Assembly: GCF_011189575.1 (NCBI RefSeq)
Contig: NZ_PUJW01000016.1
Coordinates: 51,510 to 115,509, forward strand
DNA: 64,000 nucleotides
Reading direction: 5' to 3'
Origin: Photorhabdus cinerea
Lineage (GTDB): Bacteria; Pseudomonadota; Gammaproteobacteria; Enterobacterales; Enterobacteriaceae
The position numbers and the translations under genes were made by a program. Shown in pieces: positions 36,063 through 44,931 of the stretch. The notes beneath the pieces were generated by a model. It made no database searches and was not told the DNA's origin. It saw only the letters and a program-made list of their open reading frames with translations. Positions within the stretch are counted from its first letter, which is position 1; every line of letters starts with the position of its first letter.

Positions 36063-37265
36063 TTACTTAGTTATACGGGCTTCCGCATCACTTAATGCGG
36101 CATCAACAGTCTGGCGGCCAGTTAACACATTTACAACGGCATTGCGCATGGCATACCAAAAACTGCTCATTTGTGAGATGTTCGGCATGATTTCACCATT
36201 TTTAGCATTTTCCATCGTGGCAGAAATGCGTGGGTCTTTAGCCAGAATATCGTGATAAGATTTCAGTGCCACAGCCCCTAACGGTTTATCCTTATTCACC
36301 ATCTCCAGACCATCGTTGGTCAGCAAATAGTTTTCCAGGAACTCCTTCGCCAGCTCTTTATTCGGGCTAGCAGCGTTGATACCTGCCGTCAATACACCGA
36401 CAAATGGTTTAGATGGTTGACCGTTGAAAGTCGGCAACAACGCGACACCATAATTTATCTTGCTCTTATCGATGTTAGACCATGTCCACGGACCGTTAAT
36501 GGTCATCGCCGTTTCACCTTTGTTAAACGCTGCTTCAGCAATAGAATAATCGGTATCTGCGTTCAGATACTTATTCTTCACTAAATCTAACATGAAATTC
36601 AGCCCTGCTTTGGAACCCGCATTATTAACCCCGGCGTTCTTCACATCATATGAGCCGTTTTCCATCTTGAAAGCATATCCCCCATCAGCAGCAATAAGCG
36701 GCCAAGAGAAATATGGCTCTTGCAGATTAAACATAATGGCACTTTTGCCTTTGCTCTTTAGTTCCTTATCCAGAGCTGGGATCTCTTCCCAAGTTTTTGG
36801 TGGTGTCTTCACCAAGTCTTTATTGTAGATAAGTGAGAGGGCTTCAACCGCGATAGGATAACCAACCAATTTACCGTCGTGGCTCACAGCATCCCAAGTG
36901 AACGGGAATAACTTATCTTTGAAGTTCTGATCCGGCGTGATTTCTGCCACCAAACCAGACTGTGCGTAACCACCAAAGCGATCATGAGCCCAGAAAATAA
37001 TATCCGGCCCATCACCGGTTGCTGCAACCTGCGAATATTTCTCTGCAAGCTTGTCTGGATGTTCAACAGTAACATTGACACCGGTATCTTTTTCAAATTT
37101 CTCACCGACTTGTGCCAAGCCGTTATAACCTTTGTCGCCGTTGATCCAGATAACCAGCTTACCTTCCTCAATTTTTGCCAAAGCAGAGGCAGAAAGCACA
37201 AGAGTGGCTAAAACAGAAAGCGCCAGGGTACGGGCGCCCACTTTCAAGTTTCTTTTTGTCATCAT
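36063..37265 (-). CDS. malE: MalE, periplasmic maltose-binding protein
   Basis: The protein is 400 aa (E. coli 396). A Sec signal peptide ending SASALA is followed by KIEEGKLVIWINGDKGYNGLAQVGEKFEKDTG, the sugar-contact segments WAHDRFGGYAQSGLVAEI and NGPWTWSNIDKSKINYG, and the C-terminal DAALSDAEARITK. It binds maltose and maltodextrins and docks on MalFGK2. The start may be either of two adjacent ATGs. It is the first gene of malEFG, divergent from malK. Confidence 0.97.
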   Translation of the reverse strand: MMTKRNLKVGARTLALSVLATLVLSASALAKIEEGKLVIWINGDKGYNGLAQVGEKFEKDTGVNVTVEHPDKLAEKYSQVAATGDGPDIIFWAHDRFGGYAQSGLVAEITPDQNFKDKLFPFTWDAVSHDGKLVGYPIAVEALSLIYNKDLVKTPPKTWEEIPALDKELKSKGKSAIMFNLQEPYFSWPLIAADGGYAFKMENGSYDVKNAGVNNAGSKAGLNFMLDLVKNKYLNADTDYSIAEAAFNKGETAMTINGPWTWSNIDKSKINYGVALLPTFNGQPSKPFVGVLTAGINAASPNKELAKEFLENYLLTNDGLEMVNKDKPLGAVALKSYHDILAKDPRISATMENAKNGEIMPNISQMSSFWYAMRNAVVNVLTGRQTVDAALSDAEARITK

Positions 37266-37363
37266 TCCGTCCTTTACTTATAGTTTGAATAGGCTCAGGG
37301 TGAACTGTTTTGTTACATTAGCGGAGAGTGCGAAGCTAGTGTGCAACCGACAATAGAAATACT

Positions 37364-37373
37364 CATCCTCCCC
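37364..37373 (-). promoter_or_regulatory. MalT box on the malE side
   Basis: The minus strand reads GGGGAGGATG, 9 of 10 to GGGGAKGAGG, about 100 bp upstream of malE. It fits MalT activation of malEFG. Confidence 0.65.
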
Positions 37374-37398
37374 CGCTCTACGCCCCAACTGAGATGGG

Positions 37399-37414
37399 TG
37401 TGATCTGCATTACA
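37399..37414. promoter_or_regulatory. CRP site in the malE-malK region
   Basis: TGTGATCTGCATTACA fits TGTGA-N6-TCACA with one mismatch. Divergent malE/malK promoters in enterobacteria use several CRP sites placed between MalT boxes, which is the position here. Confidence 0.75.
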
Positions 37415-37461
37415 AAAACAGAGGAACCGTGTTGTTGACCACAAAAAGAGGCGTCTTTTTT

Positions 37462-37477
37462 TGTAGTAAAGATCACA
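37462..37477. promoter_or_regulatory. Second CRP site in the malE-malK region
   Basis: TGTAGTAAAGATCACA matches the CRP dyad with one mismatch, 63 bp (about six turns) from the first site, so both could lie on one DNA face. Confidence 0.65.
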
Positions 37478-37519
37478 CTTTATCCAGTAGCTCATACCTA
37501 ACCACCTCAGCAACGCTTA

Positions 37520-37542
37520 TCTCATCCTCCTAACTCCTCCCC
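37520..37542 (-). promoter_or_regulatory. Pair of MalT boxes on the malK side
   Basis: Minus-strand GAGGATGAGA (37520-37529, 8 of 10) and GGGGAGGAGT (37533-37542, 9 of 10) lie as a close direct repeat about 100 bp before malK, as MalT boxes do. Confidence 0.65.
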
Positions 37543-37644
37543 CATAAAAAACTTAGGTATGGAGGATTTACTCACCCGTTATCTTACACACACTCTGGTT
37601 TATTATTTTTCACCGCGGATTGCGGTGATAGCCCGGGGGAGCAC

Positions 37645-38754
37645 ATGTCGAGCGTCACACTACATAATGTATCGAAGGCTTATGGTGAAACTATTATTTC
37701 CAAGAACATCAACCTTGAGATACAGGAAGGAGAATTCGTCGTTTTTGTCGGTCCGTCAGGATGTGGAAAATCGACAATATTAAGAATGATTGCGGGTCTG
37801 GAAGATGTAACTTCCGGTGATTTGTTGTTCAATAACACACGAATGAACGATGTTCCACCCGCCAAGCGTGGCGTTGGGATGGTTTTTCAGTCTTATGCAC
37901 TGTATCCCCACCTGTCTGTTGCCGACAATATGTCGTTCGGTATGAAGCTGGCTGGCGCCAAAAAAAGTGATATTCAGCAACGCGTAAAACAAATCGCGGA
38001 GATGTTGCAACTCGCTCACCTGCTTGATCGCCGTCCTAAAGCCTTATCAGGTGGGCAACGTCAACGTGTTGCTATTGGCCGTACTCTGGTTGCTGAGCCC
38101 AGTGTTTTTCTGTTGGATGAACCCCTTTCTAACTTAGATGCTGCGTTGCGCGTCCAAATGCGCATTGAAATCTCACGCCTGCACAAACGATTGCAACGTA
38201 CGATGATTTATGTCACCCACGATCAGGTTGAAGCGATGACGCTGGCCGACAGAATCGTGGTACTGGATGGCGGGGATGTTGCTCAGATCGGCAAACCACT
38301 TGAGCTTTACCACTATCCCGTTAATCGTTTTGTTGCCAGCTTTATTGGTTCACCCAAAATGAATTTCCTGCCGGTTAAAGTCACCGCTACCGCTATCGAT
38401 CAGGTGCAAATTACTCTGCCCAATCGCCAGCAAATCTGGCTACCCGTAGAAAGTCGGGGGGTAAAAGTAGGCAGTAATGTCTCTCTGGGAATACGTCCTG
38501 AACACCTCCTGCCAAGTGACATCGCCGACGTCACGCTGGAAGGCATAGTTCAGGTTGTTGAACAACTAGGAAATGAAACCCAGGTTCACATTGAAATCCC
38601 AGCCATTCATCAGAATCTGGTTTATCGCCAGACTGATGTTGTGCTCGTGAAAGAAGGATCGACCTTCACCATCGGATTGCCACCCCACCGCTGCCATTTA
38701 TTCCGGGAAGATGGAACGGCATGTCAGCGTTTGCATAAAGAACCCGGTGTTTGA
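37645..38754 (+). CDS. malK: MalK, maltose transporter ATPase
   Basis: The protein is 369 aa (E. coli 371). Walker A is GPSGCGKST, the signature is LSGGQRQRVAIGRT, Walker B is VFLLDEPLSNLD and the H-loop is YVTHDQVEAMT. The C-terminal OB-like regulatory domain contains SLGIRPEHLLPSD. It drives maltose uptake through MalFG and can sequester MalT. A GGGGGAG site lies before the ATG. It is the first gene of malK-lamB-malM. Confidence 0.97.
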   Translation: MSSVTLHNVSKAYGETIISKNINLEIQEGEFVVFVGPSGCGKSTILRMIAGLEDVTSGDLLFNNTRMNDVPPAKRGVGMVFQSYALYPHLSVADNMSFGMKLAGAKKSDIQQRVKQIAEMLQLAHLLDRRPKALSGGQRQRVAIGRTLVAEPSVFLLDEPLSNLDAALRVQMRIEISRLHKRLQRTMIYVTHDQVEAMTLADRIVVLDGGDVAQIGKPLELYHYPVNRFVASFIGSPKMNFLPVKVTATAIDQVQITLPNRQQIWLPVESRGVKVGSNVSLGIRPEHLLPSDIADVTLEGIVQVVEQLGNETQVHIEIPAIHQNLVYRQTDVVLVKEGSTFTIGLPPHRCHLFREDGTACQRLHKEPGV

Positions 38755-38791
38755 GCCTGAGCCAATTAAAAAAACGACAGGAGAATAATTG

Positions 38792-40078
38792 ATGAAATCA
38801 ATGCGTATCTTACCTATCTCACTAACAGTTATGGCTGGATTACTGTCCATTCAGGCATCAGCCGTAGAATTCCATGGCTACGCCCGTTCTGGTATTGGTT
38901 GGACCGGCAGCGGCGGAGAGCAACAGTGTTTCCAAAGCACCGGTGCACAAAGCAAATATCGTTTAGGTAATGAATGTGAAACCTATGCCGAACTTAAGCT
39001 AGGTCAAGAGCTGTGGAAAGACGGCGATAAGAGCTTTTACTTCGATACCAACGTAGCCTATTCCGTGGCGCAAAAAAATGACTGGGAATCTACCGACCCT
39101 GCCTTCCGTGAAGTCAATGTCCAGGCGAAGAACGTCATCGACTGGTTACCCGGCTCAACATTGTGGGCAGGTAAACGCTTCTACCAGCGCCATGACGTGC
39201 ATATGATCGATTTCTACTACTGGGATATCTCTGGTCCGGGCGCTGGCCTGCAAGATATCGACCTCGGCTTTAGCAAGCTCTCTCTGGCTGTTACCCGCAA
39301 TACCGAATCTGGTGGTTCTCATGGCTGGATTGCTGGTCAGCGTGACGAAATCCCCACATCCAATGATGTCTACGATATACGTCTATCTGGCTTGGAAGTT
39401 AACCCTGGCGGTAGTCTGGAACTTGGTTTTGACTATGGGCGCGCCAATGCACGAGACCACTACCACCTTGATCGTAATGCTTCCAAAGATGGTTTCATGT
39501 TTACCGCCGAGCATACACAGAGCATGTTAGGAGGCTTTAACAAATTTGTCGTTCAGTATGCAACCGATTCCATGACCTCCTCCAACAGTGGTCATTCTGA
39601 AGGTGCCAGCGTAAACAATGACGGTTATATGTTACGTATTCTAAATCACGGAGCCATTAATCTCGCAGAAAAATGGGATCTGATGTATGTAACGATGTAT
39701 CAGGATACTGACCGTGATAACAACAATGGCAACACATGGTATACGGTCGGGGTACGTCCGATGTACAAGTGGACGCAGACGATGAGTACTCTGCTAGACA
39801 TTGGCTACGATAATGTAAAATCCCAGCGTACCAATGACACCAATGATCAATACAAAATCACATTAGCCCAGCAATGGCAGGCGGGTGATAGCATCTGGTC
39901 TCGTCCAGCTATCCGCCTATTCGTTACCTATGCAAAATGGGATGAAAAATGGGGTTATGCGAGCAAAAAAGACGGTTACATTCATGGCGTTGCCTATCGT
40001 GATACAGCAATGCATAAATTCAGTCGTGGTGATGATGATGAATTTACCTTTGGTGCGCAATTCGAAGCTTGGTGGTAA
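38792..40078 (+). CDS. lamB: LamB, maltoporin
   Basis: The protein is 428 aa (E. coli 446). A signal peptide ends near IQASA, then the barrel begins VEFHGYARSGIGWTGSGGEQQCF, with the conserved cysteine pair region (CFQSTGAQSKYRLGNECETYAEL), AGKRFYQRHDVHMIDFYYWD and the C-terminal TFGAQFEAWW with terminal Trp. It is a trimeric 18-strand outer-membrane pore for maltodextrins. The ATG at 38792 has GGAG 8 bp upstream. It follows malK by 37 bp. Confidence 0.96.
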   Translation: MKSMRILPISLTVMAGLLSIQASAVEFHGYARSGIGWTGSGGEQQCFQSTGAQSKYRLGNECETYAELKLGQELWKDGDKSFYFDTNVAYSVAQKNDWESTDPAFREVNVQAKNVIDWLPGSTLWAGKRFYQRHDVHMIDFYYWDISGPGAGLQDIDLGFSKLSLAVTRNTESGGSHGWIAGQRDEIPTSNDVYDIRLSGLEVNPGGSLELGFDYGRANARDHYHLDRNASKDGFMFTAEHTQSMLGGFNKFVVQYATDSMTSSNSGHSEGASVNNDGYMLRILNHGAINLAEKWDLMYVTMYQDTDRDNNNGNTWYTVGVRPMYKWTQTMSTLLDIGYDNVKSQRTNDTNDQYKITLAQQWQAGDSIWSRPAIRLFVTYAKWDEKWGYASKKDGYIHGVAYRDTAMHKFSRGDDDEFTFGAQFEAWW

Positions 40079-40139
40079 TGCTGTTAAAGCCCTTATATTT
40101 CAGATAATTATATTTATTTAGTCACTAATTAGCGCTTTG

Positions 40140-40181
40140 GACTGATACGCCTTTTGCCCATGGGTATCAGTCTCTTTTTTT
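40140..40181 (+). terminator. Terminator/attenuator between lamB and malM
   Basis: GACTGATAC (40140-40148) pairs with GTATCAGTC (40164-40172) and is followed by a run of seven T. It would reduce malM expression relative to lamB. Confidence 0.8.
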
Positions 40182-40201
40182 CAACCGGACAAAGGTAAAA
40201 A

Positions 40202-41116
40202 ATGAAAACCAAACTGCTCTCATTTTGTCTGAGTGCTGTACTCTGTAGCATGTTTCCTCTGACAGGATATGCAATATCCGTTACAACAACTCCGGCAACG
40301 ACGACACAAGATATTGCTGCTCCTTCCCTATCAACAGCGGCATTACAAAAACTAAACTGGCAACCGATTAACACTAACGATACACAAACTATTATCCTCA
40401 ATGCCAAATCGCAGCATCTTAATGAGGGAGAGATTCAGGGGCCGATAGCCGCATTCGCGTTGCCAGCAAACCGAGGCTCACTGGATATTACACTGAGCAG
40501 TTTGGTACAAGATAAACAAGTTTACGCACCAAATGTTTTAGTATTTGATCAAGGGTTACGCCCCGCTGCATTTTACCCAAATAGTTATTTCCCGTATGAA
40601 CGTCCTGGTGTCATGTCCACAGATCGGCTAGAAGGCACGTTAAAATTGACGCCCGCATTAGGACAACAGCAAATTTATGTACTGGTCTATACCACGCGTA
40701 CCGATTTACAGAAATCCACACAAATGATTGATCCAGCTAAAGCTTACGCTCAGGGAGTCGGTAATGCCGTTCCCGCTATTCCTGATCCCGTTGCCCGCCA
40801 TACGCAAACAGGTACGTTGAAGTTGAAAGTAAAATCAGAACAAAACGCTGGCAACATTACGATTGGTCAAGTCTTCTCAGGTCCGGTACAAGAACCCGTC
40901 ATTGTCGGGCCAACACAAACCACCATAACGCCGTCTACTCCGCAAAAAGTCAAACCGGTCCTGAGTGATACAGAACGTTATTTCAGTGATGCAATTAAAA
41001 AAGAAATTAATAACGGTAATATTGATAAGGCACTCAATCTACTGGATGAAGCGGAACGCCTTGGATCTGCAACTGCACGAGAAACGTTTATCAATAGTGT
41101 CAAAAACAAGGGGTAA
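40202..41116 (+). CDS. malM: MalM, periplasmic maltose-regulon protein
   Basis: The protein is 304 aa (E. coli 306). A signal peptide ends near TGYA. The N-terminal half is Thr/Pro-rich, and conserved parts include ALQKLNWQPINTNDTQTIIL, the N-terminal beta domain, YVLVYTTRTDLQKSTQMIDPAKAYA and the C-terminal helix pair LSDTERYFSDAIKKEINNGNIDKALNLLDEAERLG. Its molecular role remains undefined, though it belongs to the MalT regulon. It is the last gene before the second accessory island. Confidence 0.93.
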   Translation: MKTKLLSFCLSAVLCSMFPLTGYAISVTTTPATTTQDIAAPSLSTAALQKLNWQPINTNDTQTIILNAKSQHLNEGEIQGPIAAFALPANRGSLDITLSSLVQDKQVYAPNVLVFDQGLRPAAFYPNSYFPYERPGVMSTDRLEGTLKLTPALGQQQIYVLVYTTRTDLQKSTQMIDPAKAYAQGVGNAVPAIPDPVARHTQTGTLKLKVKSEQNAGNITIGQVFSGPVQEPVIVGPTQTTITPSTPQKVKPVLSDTERYFSDAIKKEINNGNIDKALNLLDEAERLGSATARETFINSVKNKG

Positions 41117-41206
41117 ACCATATAGTCAGTGACATTAATTTATTCAATGCAAAACAAATGCTCTCCAAAGAGGGGGGCATCAGGTTTAACTCCTTTTTAC
41201 ACACAT

Positions 41207-41226
41207 CCCCCGGAAATGGGGTTTTT
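41207..41226 (+). terminator. Short terminator after malM
   Basis: CCCC/GGGG with a short loop followed by TTTTT, 90 bp beyond the malM stop. The stem is short, but the T run and position support it. Confidence 0.5.
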
Positions 41227-41304
41227 ATGTATACAAATAATTGTTATGATGAATATCTATACACAAAACACCCTTTAAAGGGGTTTTAGAGTAGAGATAA
41301 TAAA

Positions 41305-41838
41305 ATGGATAGACTCACAGCAATTAACAAATTAGATGAGTTCAGCAAAATGGGAAGAGCCATTTTCCTTTTACAGGATTTGGAAGTCATCTTTGCTGAC
41401 GAGACTTCTCGGACATTGCAAAAATCTATTGATCGCCTCATCAAAGCCGGACTGTTACTTCGCATTACCAAAGGAGTTTATGTCTATACGCGAGCCAGCA
41501 TGGGAAGCTATCCCCTGGAGACTATCGCCAAAAATATCCGACGAGGCGAATATAATTACATCAGCCTAGAGTCAGCTTTATCTCAATATGGGTTCATCTC
41601 ACAAATCCCAATCGACCGCCTGACAATCATGTCTACTGGCAGAGCTGGAGAGTTTAAAACACCGTGGGGAGTCATTGAAGTCACCCACACCAGCAGAGAG
41701 CCTAGCGAAATTCTGAAGGCAACGTTAGAAAGCCGTGGCCCCCTGCGTATCGCAAAAAAAGAGACTGCTCTGCGTGACCAAAAAAGAGTGGGGAGGAATA
41801 TGCATTTAGTTCAACTGGAGGAGCTCAACTATGTCTAA
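41305..41838 (+). CDS. AbiEi-family antitoxin (type IV toxin-antitoxin)
   Basis: The protein is 177 aa. An N-terminal winged-helix region (FSKMGRAIFLLQDLEVIFADETSRTLQKSIDRLIKAGLLLRITKGVY) is followed by the AbiEi domain (YPLETIAKNIRRGEYNYISLESALSQYG; VIEVTHTSREP). AbiEi represses the operon and counters AbiEii without binding it. The gene overlaps the toxin gene by 8 bp. AbiE pairs give abortive-infection phage defence and plasmid or island stability. It is the first gene after the mal operon. Confidence 0.88.
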   Translation: MDRLTAINKLDEFSKMGRAIFLLQDLEVIFADETSRTLQKSIDRLIKAGLLLRITKGVYVYTRASMGSYPLETIAKNIRRGEYNYISLESALSQYGFISQIPIDRLTIMSTGRAGEFKTPWGVIEVTHTSREPSEILKATLESRGPLRIAKKETALRDQKRVGRNMHLVQLEELNYV

Positions 41839-42751
41839 CCAAGTTAACTTTAACGCCATTGTCGATGAAGTCATTGAACAGGACAGACTGGCAAACTTAA
41901 GGCCAGTTGTAGAAAAAGAACTGTTGCATTATGACATCCTGTTTTGTCTTTCTAAGGACGGTTTACTCAAGGAGATTACCTTTCAGGGTGGTACATCGCT
42001 AAGGCTCTGCTACGGCTCTAACCGATTTAGCGAAGATCTGGATTTTGCTGGTGGCCGTGGTTTCTGTTCGGCTGATTTGAGTAGAATCAAAGAATGTATC
42101 GAGAAATACCTGGGTGTACGATATGGGCTTGAGGTCACGGTAAAGGAACCAAATGAACTACGAAACAAACCGGAGTATGCAGAAGTAAAAGTGGATAAAT
42201 GGCAAATATCCGTCACTACTGCGCCTGAACGTAAAGACCTGCCAAAACAGCGCATAAAAATAGAAATCGCCAATATTCCTGCGTATACAAACACCCCCCG
42301 TTCATTGACGAGAAATTATTCGGTGTTACCCGACGGATATGCTGATGTCCTTGTGTCTGTCGAAACCCTGCCTGAAATCATGGCCGATAAGCTGATAGCA
42401 TTCCCTGCTACTACATCTCAAATTCGATACCGCGATATGTGGGATTTATTATGGTTAAGTCAGCAAAATACAACACCAGACATAGAACTCATTAAAAGAA
42501 AAGTATCAGATTATCAGCTTGATAACTTTGAAGAATTGCTTCAAGCCAGAATCGACTCGATTGAAATTATTGTTGCTTCTGGTCACTTTCACAACGAGAT
42601 GAGACGATTTATACCCGCACCTATATACGACAGAAGTGTAGGACAAGAGGCATTTTCCACCTATTTGACGACGAGCCTAAAAGCGTTGTTAACCACTGTG
42701 AAGAAGAGCCTGTATTCTTCAGGAAACAACACCGTTCCATTCAAGTTATAA
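41831..42751 (+). CDS. AbiEii-family nucleotidyltransferase toxin
   Basis: The protein is 306 aa with the DUF1814/AbiEii signature: motif I GGTSLRLCYGSNRFSEDLDFAGG (G-[GS] and DxD-like DLDF), the conserved VSVETLPEIMADKLIAFPAT segment and RYRDMWDLLWL. Related toxins transfer nucleotides, in some cases to tRNA 3' ends, and halt growth during phage infection. The reading frame and motifs look intact, so the pair may be functional. It is translationally coupled to the antitoxin. Confidence 0.9.
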   Translation: MSNQVNFNAIVDEVIEQDRLANLRPVVEKELLHYDILFCLSKDGLLKEITFQGGTSLRLCYGSNRFSEDLDFAGGRGFCSADLSRIKECIEKYLGVRYGLEVTVKEPNELRNKPEYAEVKVDKWQISVTTAPERKDLPKQRIKIEIANIPAYTNTPRSLTRNYSVLPDGYADVLVSVETLPEIMADKLIAFPATTSQIRYRDMWDLLWLSQQNTTPDIELIKRKVSDYQLDNFEELLQARIDSIEIIVASGHFHNEMRRFIPAPIYDRSVGQEAFSTYLTTSLKALLTTVKKSLYSSGNNTVPFKL

Positions 42752-42784
42752 CGATTACATGTATTTTATGGCTGCTCTGGCACC

Positions 42785-43050
42785 CTAGATTAAAATACCG
42801 CATTGCTGCCACTGAGCCGTTTGCGATGAATGCGACTTAAGGGTTTCTTCTATTTCCTCTGTTTGTTGAATCAGTATCAGCCAGTCTTCATAGAGTTGTT
42901 TCAAAACCCTGCGTGCAATAGCAGTTAATCCATTATTTACATCCTCAAGTGCTTCAGGCAGCGGAGCGTTGCGGAAAAACGATGCCATATTCTGCTGCCA
43001 ATCCTCCGATTTGACTAGAGATAGATAGCAATGCGTTTTTGAACTAATAA
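42785..43050 (-). pseudogene. IS110-family transposase remnant
   Basis: The minus strand encodes an IS110 middle fragment in two frames: ALLSISSQIGGLAAEYGIVFPQ (about 43040-42975), then after a frameshift NAPLPEALEDVNNGLTAIARRVLKQLYEDW (within 42785-42988). These match the RG-LAEYGI...LPEILEDxxNxL region of IS110 transposases. Neither end of an element nor the catalytic DEDD part is present. It marks past insertion at the border between the AbiE pair and the AT-rich cluster. Confidence 0.75.
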
Positions 43051-43060
43051 CTGTCGTACA

Positions 43061-44140
43061 TTAGATCTGAGCTAATACAGGTAAAGCTTTAGTGATTCTT
43101 AACAGGAAATTATCTTCGTAAAGAAAGGCAATAGAATTTTTTATTGCTTGATGATCCCTTATTTTACATTCATCAATAATGAGTTGTAATTTTTTAGATA
43201 ATTCAAGAATACTACCTGATTTATAAAGTTCACCATTAAAATCATTGATAATATCACTCGGGCCACATTGACAATTTGAACTTATACAATAGATACCATA
43301 AGATATTGCTTCCGCTAATACCATACCAAAACCTTCATATTTTGATGTTAAAACAACAGCTGATACTTCTTTTATATTATCCATAACAAATTCCCACGGC
43401 TGATCTTTCCAACCATGCCAAATAATATTGTTATTTATATTAAGTTGTGAAGATAATTCTTTTAAATAATCCTCATCCTCACCAGAACCTATCATATGTA
43501 ATTCCCAATGACCATGTAACTGTGAAAGAGCTAAAAATAGTTCAGTTAGATTTTTTGATTTATCGGCAAGAATTCTTCCAACATATAAGAATTTAGCTAC
43601 ATGTTTGGGTTGAGGAATTATAAAGGAGTTCATTTTGATCGGATTGAAAATAAGATGAAGCTTCTCTCTTTTTATCCCAAAGGATAACATTTGATCTCTT
43701 AAACCAGAACTAATTACAAGGTGCTCATCGGCACAGCATAAATCTTTAATTTTCTGCTGGGTAGGATTCCTAATGGAAGTATGCAGCCAAGAGTAAGTTC
43801 TTAGCGGGAAATTAATTTTTTCACAAGAAAGCCGAGCAATATTGCAAGATGTGGTGTCTAAACTTATTATAATTCCAGGATGAAATCTTTCTAATATCAA
43901 AGACAATTCACATATAATATCCTGACGAGATCCGTAACTTCTTGACTCTAAGGAGATATACTTAGCATTAGATAACCAAGCACGATTTTCAATTCTATTT
44001 TTCTTATTTAGGGATATTAAAATAAAATTAATTCCAATGTTAGCCCGGCCAATTAAATTCATTAAATTTGAACATACTGTTTCTACCCCACCATATCCAT
44101 TCAGGAAAAGATCATGGTATATTATAAATATTTTTTTCAT
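43061..44140 (-). CDS. GT4-family glycosyltransferase, WaaB-like
   Basis: The protein is 359 aa of GT-B fold. It starts with a GYGGVETVCSNL acceptor-side loop (GG-ET motif) and carries the donor-side FLYVGRI, HMIGSGEDEDYL, IIWHGWKDQPWEFV and TSKYEGFGMVLAEAISYGIYCISSNCQCGPSDII with the E-x7-E pattern of retaining transferases. It resembles E. coli WaaB/RfaB, an alpha-1,6-galactosyltransferase of LPS core, along most of its length, but the acceptor is unknown. It is the last gene of the AT-rich minus-strand cluster, 13 bp after the deacetylase gene. Pairing with a PIG-L deacetylase is also the logic of mycothiol/bacillithiol synthesis; that parallel is inference. Confidence 0.82.
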   Translation of the reverse strand: MKKIFIIYHDLFLNGYGGVETVCSNLMNLIGRANIGINFILISLNKKNRIENRAWLSNAKYISLESRSYGSRQDIICELSLILERFHPGIIISLDTTSCNIARLSCEKINFPLRTYSWLHTSIRNPTQQKIKDLCCADEHLVISSGLRDQMLSFGIKREKLHLIFNPIKMNSFIIPQPKHVAKFLYVGRILADKSKNLTELFLALSQLHGHWELHMIGSGEDEDYLKELSSQLNINNNIIWHGWKDQPWEFVMDNIKEVSAVVLTSKYEGFGMVLAEAISYGIYCISSNCQCGPSDIINDFNGELYKSGSILELSKKLQLIIDECKIRDHQAIKNSIAFLYEDNFLLRITKALPVLAQI

Positions 44141-44153
44141 TGTAAATCCTCTA

Positions 44154-44930
44154 CTAAATTAACCAAAAACGTTCTTGAATTTTGGCTTTGTTAATAGAGT
44201 GATGATATTTTTTCAATGATATTGAAAGATTTGACTTATTATAAAATAGAGGTTCTAATTGAGATTTATAAAAGAGAATGTTTTGCATTTTTTCTTTTAG
44301 ATTAATATCCATCAATATGGCATACTTATCAAATTTGTTATTTCTTAATAAAGCACTTTCCAAACTATCGGGATTAATAATAGGATACTCTCCTAAAACA
44401 TAGGGAAAGTCTTCATAAAGTAATATTTTGAATTTACCTGAACCTTTTATATTATATACCAGATTATTTATTATAATGTGATCTACATGTCGACCTATAC
44501 CTAAAGGAGCATATATATAATCAGGTTGATAATTTAACAATGTTTTATTGATGAGATCTTGGGCCATATCAGATGCATTGTCTGATTTATGTACCTGTCC
44601 ACTATAAATCATGGCAGAATCTTTATATATCAGCTCACCGCATTGATCGGTTCTATAAATACAATCCAAAATTTTACCATGTATTGGAATTGCTGATAAC
44701 TTATTGCAAAAGGCGATATCCTCATTAACGCGCTTTGAATAAGATTTCATAAATGAATTCATATTATCATTACGTACATCACGTGAGTAATGATAAGTAA
44801 GATATTTGTCATATTCAGTAAAAAATGTTAAAACAACCACTTTTTTATTTTCTGAAACTAATTTATGTATTAAACCGCCAGCACTTAAAGCCACATCATC
44901 TAAATGAGGTGATAGAAATAAATGTATCAT
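44154..44930 (-). CDS. PIG-L/LmbE-family deacetylase
   Basis: The protein is 258 aa. The zinc motif is LSPHLDDVALSAGG (His9, Asp11, Asp12) with a second ligand set GRHVDH (His148, Asp150, His151), both as in MshB/BshB/LmbE enzymes. Such enzymes remove N-acetyl groups from GlcNAc conjugates or act as amidases. The one-base gap after the 248-aa gene and 13 bp before the glycosyltransferase suggest coupled expression. The full motif set suggests an active enzyme. The sugar substrate is not known; a glycoside made by the neighbouring GT is the natural guess. Confidence 0.85.
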   Translation of the reverse strand: MIHLFLSPHLDDVALSAGGLIHKLVSENKKVVVLTFFTEYDKYLTYHYSRDVRNDNMNSFMKSYSKRVNEDIAFCNKLSAIPIHGKILDCIYRTDQCGELIYKDSAMIYSGQVHKSDNASDMAQDLINKTLLNYQPDYIYAPLGIGRHVDHIIINNLVYNIKGSGKFKILLYEDFPYVLGEYPIINPDSLESALLRNNKFDKYAILMDINLKEKMQNILFYKSQLEPLFYNKSNLSISLKKYHHSINKAKIQERFWLI

Positions 44931-44931
44931 T

